In this document: positions 1 to 12,600 of the stretch, piece after piece | How positions within the stretch are numbered: position 1 is the stretch's first letter | Layout: every line of letters starts with the position of its first letter | Source: Episyrphus balteatus | Lineage: Eukaryota > Arthropoda > Insecta > Diptera > Syrphidae | NCBI RefSeq assembly: GCF_945859705.1 | Contig: NC_079137.1 | Coordinates: forward strand, 38,477,054-38,541,053 | Direction: 5' to 3' | Length of the DNA stretch: 64,000 nt | Translations under genes and position numbers: made by a program | The notes under the pieces: generated by a model | Databases searched by the model: none | Told to the model about the DNA's origin: nothing | What the model saw: only the letters and a program-made list of their open reading frames with translations

Positions 1-549
1 TAAAGTACCAAAGTTTGATTTTGTTTTGTAGGCCCATTTAATTTTCATATATTTTGAACCGAACAATTACACTGCTGAGCTATAAATTTCTCTGATCAAC
101 ATTAATCATGTAAGCGCATACATATTGCACCACTTTTTGATGCGATCTTGAAAATTAAAGCTTGAAGGTACAAAATCTTGACTTTAATTCTGTAAGCGCT
201 ATAGATCAAACTTTTCATTGTAACCTGAAATAAAGTAAACCAGATGTTTTTTGTAAGCATAACTATTTTTATACATACGTTGATTAGAAGCGTATCATAG
301 CCGAGTTATAAATCTCTTGAACCAACATTAATCTTGTAAGCGCATACATTTTGCGCTATATTTTGATGCAATCTTCTATTGTAAAGTTTGTAGCTACAAA
401 ATTTGAATTCTAATTTTGTAAGCCTATAAAATGTTGTATTTTTTTTGTTAAAATACGTTCAACTTTCACTACATCCCAACATTCAGCTTTTAGATATTAT
501 ATAATCCATAGGAAAATTTTTCTAAATATTTTTTTCTTAAACTTCTTAG
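1..549 (+). other. Intron upstream of first visible exon 6 variant
   Basis: AT-rich intron. Two diverged copies of a roughly 240-bp stretch are visible at about 60-240 and 290-430; shared strings include 'attaatc(a/t)tgtaagcgcatacat' in two parts and a run ending in 'gcgatcttga/gcaatcttct'. TTGTAAGC-type words recur, as elsewhere in the gene. No exon 6 motif was found here, so whether the variant at 550 is the first of the cluster cannot be decided. Confidence 0.6.
475..487 (+). promoter_or_regulatory. Putative exon 6 selector sequence
   Basis: CCCAACATTCAGC, about 60 nt before the exon at 550. It is the clearest copy of a motif found before most exon 6 variants. In Drosophila, selector sequences lie upstream of each exon 6 variant and pair with one docking site near exon 5. 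Confidence 0.55.
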
Positions 550-670
550 AGCCCGTTTCAAGTAGCCCTCCATCAATTAATGCTCTCACATATAAGCCCA
601 ATGTTATAAAGGCAAACATGAGTACTGCTATTTTATGTCCAGCTCAAGGCTATCCAGCACCCGGATTTAG
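550..670 (+). CDS. Dscam1: Dscam1 exon 6 variant 1 (Ig3 N-half)
   Basis: 121 nt, flanked by ttcttag and AG|gttagt. The peptide begins EPVSSSPPSINALTYKPN and ends STAILCPAQGYPAPGFR. It carries the B-strand cysteine of Ig3 in the cluster signature LCxAQxxPxP-R. It belongs to the short class (121 nt, 'CPAQ') together with variant 2, unlike the 124-nt class in the middle of the cluster. Its donor has G at +5, the only exon 6 variant to do so. Confidence 0.9.
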
Positions 671-3600
671 GTTAGTAACCTTATACCATTGAATAATTAC
701 AAATAGAAGTGACACCGCAGATTACTCATGCGACTATAAGAGTACCGGAAGATAGATGAACTACAGGTTTGCGCCTCAACTATCATGTATTTTCGAGTTG
801 AATCTTAACTAATAATTTTTTTAAACCTTCATAAAAAAATTAATAATTATTATTATACATTTCAAAGAGCTTATATTGATATAAGTTTTCGTATTTTAAA
901 AAGTCGTATTAGTCTAGAGAACAAGGCCGATGCCTTTTACTCCTACTGGCCTAGGTTCGAATACCGGTAAAATTTGAAACTTTTTTTTTTGCGGAGATTT
1001 TTTTTGAGAAATTTAATTAATTTTTATTCTAGTAATGTAGAAAAAAAAAACAATCTCAATCTCCCGTCAGATTCGAACCTGGGCAGGTAAACTTAACAAG
1101 CATGCACCTTATCCTTTAGGCTATCTCCACTTTTTGAAATAGGAAAACTTTTATCCATATGTAAGCTTTTTGGGATTTGATTTTGGGTTGCTGGACTTGC
1201 TTTTGGATTGTTGGCTTTGCTTTTGGATTGTTGGATTTGCTTTTTTAATTCAACGCACGATACTAGCGACTACAATTTTTTTTTTATTCAATGCTTATAC
1301 TCAAAAAATTCAAATTCCAAGAATCCAGAATCCAGAATCCGCATTATTTTTAAACATTTAAACCATAAAAAATATCTACTTACTCCCAACAATTCAAGCT
1401 TCTTTATTTCTATTTACGCTTTTAAATATTGAGACTTATTATTTAAAAAATCTATCTTAGAACCCGTCTCAAGCACGGCTCCAAAAATGCCTGAGCTAAT
1501 TCAAAAACCATTGGAGTTACAAAAATCTCGTTCAATTTCGTTGTTGTGTCCAGCGCAAGGGTATCCCGCTCCAGCTTTTAGGTTTGTTATTTTTTTCTAT
1601 CAAAATATTCAACGGTCAATATTTGATTTTACAGAGCCCGTTGGAGCTAAAGCTCCTTCTATTTCAAATGATATAAAACGCTCCTGGATTGAACGTGAGC
1701 TGAATAAAAATTTCGTTTTATTCTGTCCAGCACAAGCATTTCCTGTCCCAGCATTCAGGTTATTTTTAGTAATTTGATTTTTTTTGTTAATTGAAAATCT
1801 TCCATAAAACTATAGAACCAGTTGGAGCAAAGGCGCCAGCATTAGCTATCGATACCAAGTGGTCAGGTATTGAAAGACGCCATGAGTCTGATTTTGCTCT
1901 GTTATGTCCGGCTCAAGCATTTCCGGTACCAGCTTATAGGTACTGTAGTATTCTCTTCCACGCATTGTCTTTCTTTTAGTATTTTTTTTTGCTACCCGGC
2001 TACTATTTTGATTGAGACAAAAAATATGTGTCAGATGAAAATTACTGCAGTTGTACTCGAGTGTAAACAAAATGACCAACCCAGCGGGTGATACATAAGC
2101 AGGAAACAACTTCATTCATAATATTTCTGTTTGTGTGTACAATTTTGTTTGTATTTCTTTTTTCTTGCAATCTGACAGCTGTCATACAAAAACTACTTTG
2201 TTTTCGTTCTGTTTCAGTCACACATTAAGTTTCCACAGGCTTGAATTTCTTATATCTATCTCACTTTGACAATTATTCAGCACGCATGTCTGATGAGAAA
2301 ATTCCCCTTAAAATGACTCTCTTAAAACAACTGTCAAAATTAGCAACTTGTTGCATAACTGTCTCTCTCTAATTCTCTTTCTGAAAAGAGACGAATTTTC
2401 TCCATCTGTCGAAGGGGTTTGTTTACATCAGTCGATCTCTATCGAATAATGCATTTGTCTCTTATTTTCTGTCTTCTTTTCGAAGAAGATTGCTTTCTCG
2501 CTTGGTTGTTGTTTACAAAAACATGTTTATCACGTTTATAGGTCGACTTTCGATTACCGGCTTGTGTTTGTGTAGATGTAGCAACATGTGGTTGCAGTCA
2601 TTCATAAAGTTGCCCTCGTAAATGTTGTCACTTTCGTTTGCATGAGTGAAAGGGAAGATAAAGAGTCGCAATCGACAACATAAAACCTCAAGGTCGTTGC
2701 TCGCCTATAGAGTTGGTTTGGGTCAAGCAACTTGTTGCAGTCCTCATATATACATTTTTATCGGCTGTGGAATGACTCAGATTCAATGAAAGTGGGATTT
2801 TCTGTTTAGTTTGTTTCTTCTTTTTTGCCGGCTGTAGGTATGTTTGTATAATTATAGTGTTGTCGTTTGTGAGCTGATGGCGACGATGATGATGGTGGGG
2901 TTGGTTTGTTTTGGCTGTGAAATTGAGGCGTGCACATAATGCACGTGTGAACTCGAACATGGTCTTCGTCGGCAAAAATCATTTCATGTATCTTAACACT
3001 TTTGTTTTCACTTCTATTTGTATCTGGTTCTGATGGTGGTGAAGTATGGTGGATGATAAGTGTAGTATATCCTTGGAATTGAACAAAAAGTGGTGTTTTT
3101 TTAGAATGGGGATGTTTTTTTGTTTTATTAACCAGTCTGTTCGGTTGTATAATAGGGAAATTAATTGAAGGTTGAATGGGTGGATGCGGGCGGAATTGTT
3201 TTGTTTCTGTTTACTTTCATGTGGGAAGTGAAAGACTGGAATAAGTGTTTAAGAGGCCAAGGTTATTTTTTTTTTTTGTTTCGAGTAGATAACATTTAGG
3301 TAGGTATAATGTCGCCGGTGTTGAGTGGAGTTGGAAATTTTTGGTGACCTTGTTTAATAATGCAGGCAAGGTTAGATTAAAGGTTGCTATTTTAGTTTTA
3401 GGTAGTTATTGAATTTGAATTTTTTTTTGCTTTAGGTTAAGGGTTAAAGGAGTTAAAGAAGATACATACTTTAGCTAGTTACCTATAGCAAATGTTTTTT
3501 CCTGACGAATTTAAGAAATAATTATGAAAAAATCCGAAAATTTGACGACTTCTTTTAATAAAACTTCTTAGAGCTTAAATTTCTATAATTTTAGAAAAAT

Positions 3601-6600
3601 GTTGGGGAAAGCAAAACAAATTTTATTTTCTAAGAAAGTTCGATCCGAAGATTGCATTGTCGAAAAATATAGTTTTCACGGAATAACATACATATAAAAA
3701 AATATGCACTGCAAAGTAGGGTAGAGTTGCCTATTGGCGGCCGTCTCCAGTATCCGGCCACCTTTCGGAAAATCGTTATAACTAGTGATTTCGTAGGCTT
3801 TATTCCAAAATTTTGCTCTTATACTATTCATTTATATTTAAGAATAGCATAAGAGCGAAAATTTGGAATAAAGCCTACGAAGTCACTAGTTATAACGATT
3901 TTCCGAAAGGTGGCCGGATACTGGAGACGGTCGCAAATAAGCAACTCTACCCAAGCACTTTGGCCTTAAAATTGCGTGTCCAAAAATTATGCTTAAACTG
4001 TATAACTAATTTAATTTAATGCCACAACTTTTTCTTCTTTTACTATTTAGCCATGAATTAATTTAAAATATAAAGTTCACTTAAATTTAATTTCTATAGC
4101 TTTTGAGTAGTACACAACTTAATTTTTTACTTTGACAAAACAAAGCTACATAATGTGTAATTGTGTACGGCTCTGAGAATTTCAATATTATCAAAATAAT
4201 AACATTCAGGTAGTTTTCTCCAATACTTAATATTATTTTCTCAAATTTCATTTATTTTATACTTCATTTATGTATCCAGAACCTGTAGGAGCAAAAGCAC
4301 CTACTTTCTCTTTGGAATACAAACTTATTCAAGTTCAAAAAGTTCAGCGTTCAAGTTTTGCTCTTTTGTGTCAAGCTCAAAATTAACCAAAAGTTGTTCA
4401 AAAAATAATATCTTTTTCTATTACCTATGCCATGAGTTACAGGCTTTTAACTTATTGAGGCCTACTTTTGAAAGAAACTTTATCCCAACTTTTTTTTTCT
4501 GATTTTATCATGTTAAAAACAATTTTTTAAACTTTGCATTTACAGAGCCCATTGGCTCGAAAGCACCAGCATTTGCAAGTGATGTTGCCACGTTTACTCA
4601 TCGCTCTGATATAGCAACAACATTGGCTCTCGTGTGTCAAGCTCAAGCATTTCCTGTTCCGATATTTAGGTAGACATGAACAAATTAATATTTTTTTTTT
4701 GACAAAAAAAAATGTTACTTAGTCAGGGAGACTCCTATTTTTCAACATTTTGTGGCAAATTTATATCACACTCTCAAAGTACCAAATTGACTTTTCAGAA
4801 CCTGTAGGTTTTAAGGCACCTTCATTTCCAAGTGTTGCCTCAAGATTTACAATTCAAACACCACAACACAAGGCTTTGGTTTTAACTTGTGAGGCACAAT
4901 CTTATCCTGTTCCAGTTTTTAGGTAACTTTTTTTTAAAAGCTCACAAAACAATACAAATAAATTTGTTTTTAAGAGCTAACGGTTTATTATGTTTTATAC
5001 TATGGCATTAAATTATGCAATTTAATGCCAAAATCTGCCAATTAAATAATAGATATTATGTTGGTAGCTCGTATGTTAATCAATACTTTTTTAAGAAGTT
5101 TTTGTACCGGATAATTCCGTAGACTTGTTCAAAATTAACCTCTCAACATTCAGAGTAAGATTTTTTTTATTAAAAAGATAAAACAAAAAATTAGACCTTA
5201 ATTTATTCAGAACCCGTTGGATATAAAAAGCCATCATTTTCGAGTGATGCAACATCGTTTGGCAGCCATACACCTGAGAATTCTACCATAGCAATGTTGT
5301 GTCAGGCTCAAGGTTATCCTGTTCCACTTTTTAGGTAAATTTTTTTTCAATATTGACTGGAATATTATCATGCCTGTCGGAGCAAAAGCACCTACATTTT
5401 CTTCCGATTCCAAAGGAAGCATATTTGTTCGAACAGTTAAATCAAGTTTTGCTCTTTTATGTCAAGCTCAAGCATTTCCAGTTCCCTTGATAAGGTAAAA
5501 CCACATTATTGTGGAAAGATCAAAAACTTTTTAAATTTGCCTTTGACAATATCTTTTAAAAACCATAAGAAAAACACTATTATTTTCGATAGAATATTTA
5601 TTAAGCTTAAATCACATTAAAAAACACATTAAAACAGAACAAAAATACTATCCCAACTTCAGGTTTTTAAAGTAACTTGGTTATAAAATATTAAAATTTT
5701 TTAATTTTTTTTTAAAGAACCTGTTGGTGCTAAAGCTCCTACATTTGCTACGGCCTCAAAAACAAGTAGTTTCCTTGAAGAATCTGGCAGTGATTTGGTG
5801 TTACTATGTCAAGCACAAGCTTTTCCAGTTCCCCTCTTCAGGTATTACATACAAAATTTTTTCGTTAGGTAAACAGTTTTTTCTCTAACAATGTTTTATT
5901 TGAAAGCTTTAACTCAGTTTTGGCAAATACAAAATTAACTCCAGCTTAATAAAGTACAGAGATTTCTTTTTTTTCAATTTTTTTATATGAGAATCCGAAT
6001 AAGATTGTAAAATCAATACCCTCCCAACATTTAAGCAAAATAGACATTTTTCGAAAGTACATTTTAATATTTTAATTTTCAGAACCAGTAGGATCTAAAG
6101 CACCAACATTTGCAACCATGTCAAAAATAAGTAGTTCATCTTATTCAGGTGGTCAGAGTCTAGCTCTTCTTTGTCAAGCTCAAGCATTTCCGGTTCCTTT
6201 GACGAGGTATTTAAATTTTGTTACAAAAAATACAGAATTTGAATTCCATTTCCAACATTAGGGCCAATTTTTTAAGAAGATAACAAGTACCTACTTAAAT
6301 CAATTCTATGTATTTTTTTTTACAGAACCTGTAGGAGCAAAAGCTCCAACATTCTCAACCGATTCGATTGTTTTTTCTTACATTCGATCAATAAATCAAA
6401 GTTTCGCTCTTCTTTGTCAAGCTCAAGCATTTCCTGTTCCTCTAATAAGGTACTTTTTTTTTAATCATTCAGCGCAGAGTTTTTTTTTTGTTTAAAGTAG
6501 TTTTAAAAAAGTTTTAAAAATTCTATATGAAACATTTTAGAACCGGTCGGTGCCAAAGCTCCAACATTTTCAACCGATTCAAGTTCTTTTACTTACACTC

Positions 6601-9600
6601 GAGCAGTTAACCAGAGTTTTTCGTTATTATGTCAGGCTCAAGCATTTCCTGTTCCACTTATTAGGTAAAAATATAATAAAAATAGTACTTATTAACGTAA
6701 ATCCCCAACATATCAGCAGTTTCATGGTAGTTAAAACAAAATTTAAATTTAAATTTTCTAAAATTTTCAGAACCCGTTGGTGCTAAGGCTCCTACATTTT
6801 CTACAGACTCAAATGTTTTTTCTTATACACGATCTGAAAATCAAAGTTTTGCGTTACTTTGTCAAGCTCAAGCTTTTCCGGTTCCATTAATAAGGTTTGA
6901 TTATTTAAAATATACAGAATTCTTAACATACTAGTCGATTAATTCAATTCAGCTGAGCTGAATTAGCTCAAAAGGAAAGTTTTAGAGCTCAGCATGAAGA
7001 TAAAGTTTTAAAGTAGCGAAAAATCTAACAGTTCTTTCAATTCAGCAGTAGTTTAGTTAAGACCTTGAGATTTTTGTACTTATAAATTATTAATAATTTA
7101 ATTTGTTCCTTAAAATCTTACAATAGTCTAAGTTTTAAGGCGTTAAATCAAATTCAGCTCGGCTGAATAGCTCAGAAAAATATTTTTTGATATGTTTCAA
7201 GCAGAAATTTTTTTTGCATTCAGAAAAACAATTGATAATTTCAATTCAGCAAAGCTGAATTACGTAATATGCTATACCTTCATAGTAAATTGATCGTAAT
7301 CAAAAGATTTTTTGTAACTTTTTCATTTAAGGTAACTTGGTAGATCACTTCCAACATGGTTCTTGAAAGTTTAATTCCTAAATTTTGTTTCCTTATTTAT
7401 TTTTAAATAATTTGTCTACAGAGCCCGTTGGCGCCAAAGCTCCAACATTTTCATCGGATTTTAAAAGTTTTTCCCTAACTCGTCATGTTGAACAAAGTTT
7501 TGCGTTACTATGTCAAGCTCAAGCCTTTCCTGTCCCACTTATAAGGTAGTTTTTTTTTTTTATTTTTTAAGCTATTAAAACCTTGTGTCTTTTTTGTCTT
7601 TGTTCCTTCAGAGCCAGTTGGTGCCAAAGCTCCAACTTTTTCAAATGATGTTACAAGTTTGTCATTTAAAAGACGTTTTGGTGAAAGTTTTGGTCTTTTA
7701 TGTCAAGCGCAGGCATTTCCTGTTCCTATTTTTAGGTAATTATATTTTAAGTTGAAAACTGGTTTGGAATTTTCTTAACACTCAGGCAGTTTTTTTTGTT
7801 TCTATCTTATATTAATACAGTGCTTAGGCTTATTTAGGGTAAATTTTCTCTATTCTTAGAACCTGTTGGAACAAAAGCTCCAACATTTTCATCTGATCTT
7901 ACTCTACAAGCTTTTAAGCGTCCAGTTGGTGAAAGTTTTGCTCTTTTATGTCAAGCTCAGGCTTTTCCAGTTCCATTTACAAGGTAAAACTCAAGTCAAG
8001 CATAAGGTACCAATAAGTTTTCTCTTAATTCGGGTATTTTTTTTTTTTCTAATGATGTGAATATAGCTTACAAATTTTTGAAATGAGAAAAATACTAAAC
8101 GATATTTTTCCTTTTCTTAGAACCGGTTGGTGCCAAAGCACCTACTTTTTCGACAGAATCAAAAAGTTTTACTTTTGTTAAACAAATTGGACAAAGTTTT
8201 GCATTGCTTTGTCAAGCTCAGGCGTTTCCTGTCCCATTAATGAGGTTTGTATAAAAGTTTTAATAAATTTTCTGATATTGCTTATAGAACCTGTGGGATT
8301 TAAAGCACCAACATTTTCAAACGCTGCTAAAAGTACAACTTTTGTTCACGCGACAAATGAGAGTTTTGGTCTTTTGTGTCAGGCTCAAGCTTATCCAGTT
8401 CCATTGATTAGGTGTGGCTAATATAATTTCGTAGATTCTTACTTATGACAGTCAAGTGATTGAATTCAGGTTTGCTGAATGTGCTTACTATTCATGAGTT
8501 GTACCAAACAAAATATTCAGCAATCAAATATTTTGTCTGAATATATTTCAATTGAAGTTTTCGTGATCATAATTAAAATATTGTGTTCAAAATTTTATAT
8601 TTATTGAATTCAGCTGAGCTGAATTGAGTAAAATAATACCGAAATAGCTATTAAGTTTGAAAATAAAACGTCATTTAAGAAAAAACTCGATTACACACGG
8701 AAAAAATACTAAAATAATTTTGTTCGCAGAAGGGTACCTTTACTCATTTGATCTTATGGAAATAAAAATCAATTTTTTTTAGAACCGGTGGGATTTAAGG
8801 CTCCAACATTTTCTAATGATGCCAAAAGTTCATCTTATATAAGATCAGTGAACCAAAGTTTTGCGTTACTTTGCCAAGCACAAGCATATCCTGTACCATT
8901 AATAAGGTGTGAATATGAATTTTATAAAGAATAAGTCTCCTCTTAGATACTCAAATCTGTAGTATAATTTTGTAAGCAACATAATTTCTTTTAAGAGGAA
9001 ATGTCAAATATTATAATGAACTTGCTGAAAACGAGCTGAATAGCACAAATAATATCAAAAATTGATTTCTTAGAAGCTTAATAGAAAAAATAATTTTGCT
9101 AATATTTTTTTAACAGATTTGAAAATGTAACGTATTTTATTATTTTTGTATTGATGCTTTCTCTTTTCTTTCTCTTTTATTATTTATTTTTAGTAGCTAC
9201 TAAAGCCAACCATAAATGAGCGTGAAAGCGAAAATCCCTCAAAATTATAAAAAAAATCCAACCCACACAAAAGCGATCCAATGGGCCTGCTACTGACGGA
9301 CGGATCAATGCCAGATCATCCACGGTAGCAGGTAAGTGTTTGTTTTTATTTTCAAACAAAAAAATTAAAGAAATAAAAACTATTTATGTCATCACTTTCA
9401 TACCAAAAAAATATCGCACTATTTGTCCTTTTTTAATTGCTTAATTCATCAGCTTTTTTTTTCTTTAAAATATTTTAGCCTCCTTTTTAATATTAACTTT
9501 TAGAATTTAATAATCGTGCTTTTTTTAAAGAGATTGGGTGGGGGTTATTTGAGTTGCTTTTGTGTTTCATTTGTCGTTGGCTTTAGAGTTCTATTTTTGT

Positions 9601-12600
9601 TTTATTTAAAATTTTTGGTGTTTGGCTCGTGACATTTAAATCATTTGTTTTAATATGGTACCCATTTCAATGTTCAGAAAAAAATAATTTTTGAAATTTA
9701 CACCCTAACTGTGTGTTTTTTAATAGAACCCGTTGGAAGTGTTCCACCAAGGTTTTCTGGTGGTCGCTTACAAGAGCTGACAATTTCAAAAGGTGTAAGC
9801 GCAACGATTATGTGTTTAGGTCAAGCATTTCCAACACCAACTTTTAGGTAATTTATGATGAAACTTTGCCAGCTGAAGAACAAAAAATAATATTAAAATA
9901 TTCAGAATTCGAGTAAACTACAAAAATATAGATCTAACCTCAGGGCTCCTCAATAATAGCTGAAAAGTTTAAAAAATGTAAGCATGTGTATAATGTATCT
10001 TAAAAAATGCATCTTCAAGTCTAAAACGTTGTCAGTTTATTATAAAAATAAATTATTTCAACATTCAGCACACAATTACAAGTTTTGTATAACATATTTG
10101 TTCAATGTTTCTAGAACCTGTTGGGAGTGTTTCTCCAACAATATCAGGTGACCGTTTGCAAGAACTAACTGTCGGTCATAAGAAAAGTTTTTCAATACTT
10201 TGTCTTGGTCAAGCCTATCCAATGCCAGCATTTAGGTAATTTCAATGAGTAAAACTAATTCCAACATTCGACAAGTTTTCTGATTACATATTTGAAAAAA
10301 ATAACATTCCCTTTTTAGAGCCTATTGGACACGTCAAACCTCGAGTTTCTTCCAAAAGTATTGATATTAAAGAAGTACCTTTGGGTGAAGGTTTTGTTGG
10401 ACTATGTGCCGGGCAGGCTTATCCAGTGCCAATACACAGGTTTCTTTCCATTTTGTTCTCTTACTTCTTTGTTAGATATTTTTCCTTTAGATAGAAATAT
10501 TTCACCTTCATATTGTCTCGCTAGGGTTCCCTTTAATGTTTATAAACAAATAAAACAAAAAACAAAGTTGAGAAAATGAAATGTTCTTTTTTTTATAATT
10601 TATCGCTTGCTTTCATCATTAAATCTCATTTGCATGGCTCATTTAGTAAATTTAAAGCAAAAATAGATGCAATTTTATCGTCCAACGAAAGAATATAATT
10701 AAATAAATTGATATTAATGCGCGCTTACAAAGCTGAATTAAAAATAAAAATAAAGCAATTAACAATATTGAAATTCGTTATGAAATTAATTTTTTTTTAT
10801 AAAAAGGATTTAATAAATAATAATATTAAATATCAGTGAGAAATTCGCTGTTATAAAATTTGATTCATTATAAATCTTCGGGTGATATTTTTTTGTTCTT
10901 CACTGTTGATACAGAATATTGATTCTGAACAGGAATAGCATACAACCAAACAATTTTTACATTAAAAAATACGTAAAACAAAACAAAATCAAGCGTGCTT
11001 ACAAAATTCAGCAACTAATTCAGCGAAAAAATCATTTAAGAAATTCTCATAAATCGCATTTCATTTTCTCATCGTGTTCTTCATATCAAAATGTAATCCT
11101 TTTAATTAACATGTGTTTATACATTCTACTTACAGATGGTATAAATTCATCGAAGGAACAACCCGCAAACAAGCTGTTATATTGAATGAACGCGTGAAAC
11201 AAGTATCTGGAACTCTGATCATCAAAGATGCTGTTGTTGAAGATTCTGGCAAATATCTGTGTGTGGTAAATAATTCTGTTGGAGGCGAGAGTGTTGAGAC
11301 TGTCCTTACTGTCACAGCCCCATTAGCAGCCAAAATTGATCCACCCACACAAACTGTTGACTTTGGACGTCCTGCCGTTTTCACCTGCCAATATACTGGA
11401 AATCCAATCAAAACCGTAAGCTGGCTTAAGGATGGCAAGAAAATTGGACACAGTGATCCAGTGTTGCGTATTGAATCGGTTAAGAAAGAAGACAAAGGCA
11501 TGTATCAGTGTTTCGTACGCAATGATCAGGAAAGTGCTGAAGCTAGTGCTGAATTGAAATTGGGTGGACGTTTTGATCCTCCTGTGATTCGTCAAGCATT
11601 CCAAGAAGAAACCATGCATCCTGGACCAAGTGTATTTTTGAAGTGTGTTGCTGGCGGAAATCCTACACCTGAAATCTCATGGGAATTAGACGGAAAGAAA
11701 ATTGCTAACAATGACAGATATCAAGTTGGACAGTATGTTACAGTGAATGGAGATATTGTTTCGTATTTGAATATTACTTCGGTTCATGCTAACGATGGTG
11801 GTTTGTACAAGTGCATTGCAAGCAGTAAAGTTGGAATTGCTGAGCATTCAGCTAAGTTGAATGTCTATGGATTACCTTACATTAGGCAAATGGAAAAGAA
11901 AGCTATTGTTGCTGGAGAGAATTTAATTGTTACATGCCCTGTTGCTGGATATCCTATTGATTCGATCGTGTGGGAAAGAGGTAAGCAATAATATATTCAG
12001 CATGCTTAAATAATCACCAGAATCAGTCAAATAAAGTCAAATATAATTTCTTAAAGGTGCTGAATTACATTTTAGTGTTATTCAGCTACAGTTTTTCTTA
12101 GAAAATATGTTTTTTCTTTTAAATGTTGTTATTTTTTATAGATAACCGTGCCTTACCAATCAACCGAAAACAGAAAGTCTTCCCCAACGGAACACTCATC
12201 ATTGAAAATGTCGAAAGAAATTCAGATCAAGCTACTTATACTTGTGTTGCTAAAAATGTTGAAGGATATTCCGCACGTGGTTCACTAGAAGTTCAAGTTA
12301 TGGGTAAGTTACAGCTAGATTTTCAATTGCTTACAAAATAGCTGACATCATTTATAAAATATTAAGTTTTGTCTGTCCGTCTGCTTTATCAAACTCTCTC
12401 TTTTATTGATAAGAAAATGATGTCAGCTAAACATTTTTTTGGGGGAAACATATTAAATTCTTATTAGATTCATCGTTGGGAAATCATTCAGCAAAAGTGC
12501 TTACAAAAAAACAACGTTGGTTTTCGTCATGATTTTAAAATACTTTATATACGTATCTAGTTCCACCACAAATTGTTGCCTTTGACTTTGGTGAGGAAAC

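Larger units (their letters stand above)
671..1460 (+). other. Intron with tRNA-like and simple repeats
   Basis: Holds two RNA polymerase III promoter-like blocks in opposite orientation (about 895-964 + and 1070-1123 -) and a 24-bp tandem repeat (1176-1245). No coding exon is seen. Confidence 0.6.

Noticed and set aside
1070..1132. Functional tRNA gene on the - strand
   Set aside because: A and B boxes fit but acceptor and T stems do not pair, so only a tRNA-like repeat is reported.
1846..2115. 89-codon - strand frame over exon 6 variant 4
   Set aside because: It is the antisense of an intact exon 6 variant and has no recognisable domain.
2688..2975. His-rich open frame on the - strand (95 codons)
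   Set aside because: Low-complexity codon use (CATCAT runs from tgatgatgatgg), no domain and no splice or start context; inside an intron of Dscam1.
9281..9335. Additional exon 6 variant
   Set aside because: It has a good donor but none of the Ig3 signature (EPxG, CxxQ, PxP-R), so it is not called as a Dscam1 exon.
11130..11619. Long - strand frames opposite exon 7
   Set aside because: They mirror the coding exon on the + strand, a usual side effect of its codon use.
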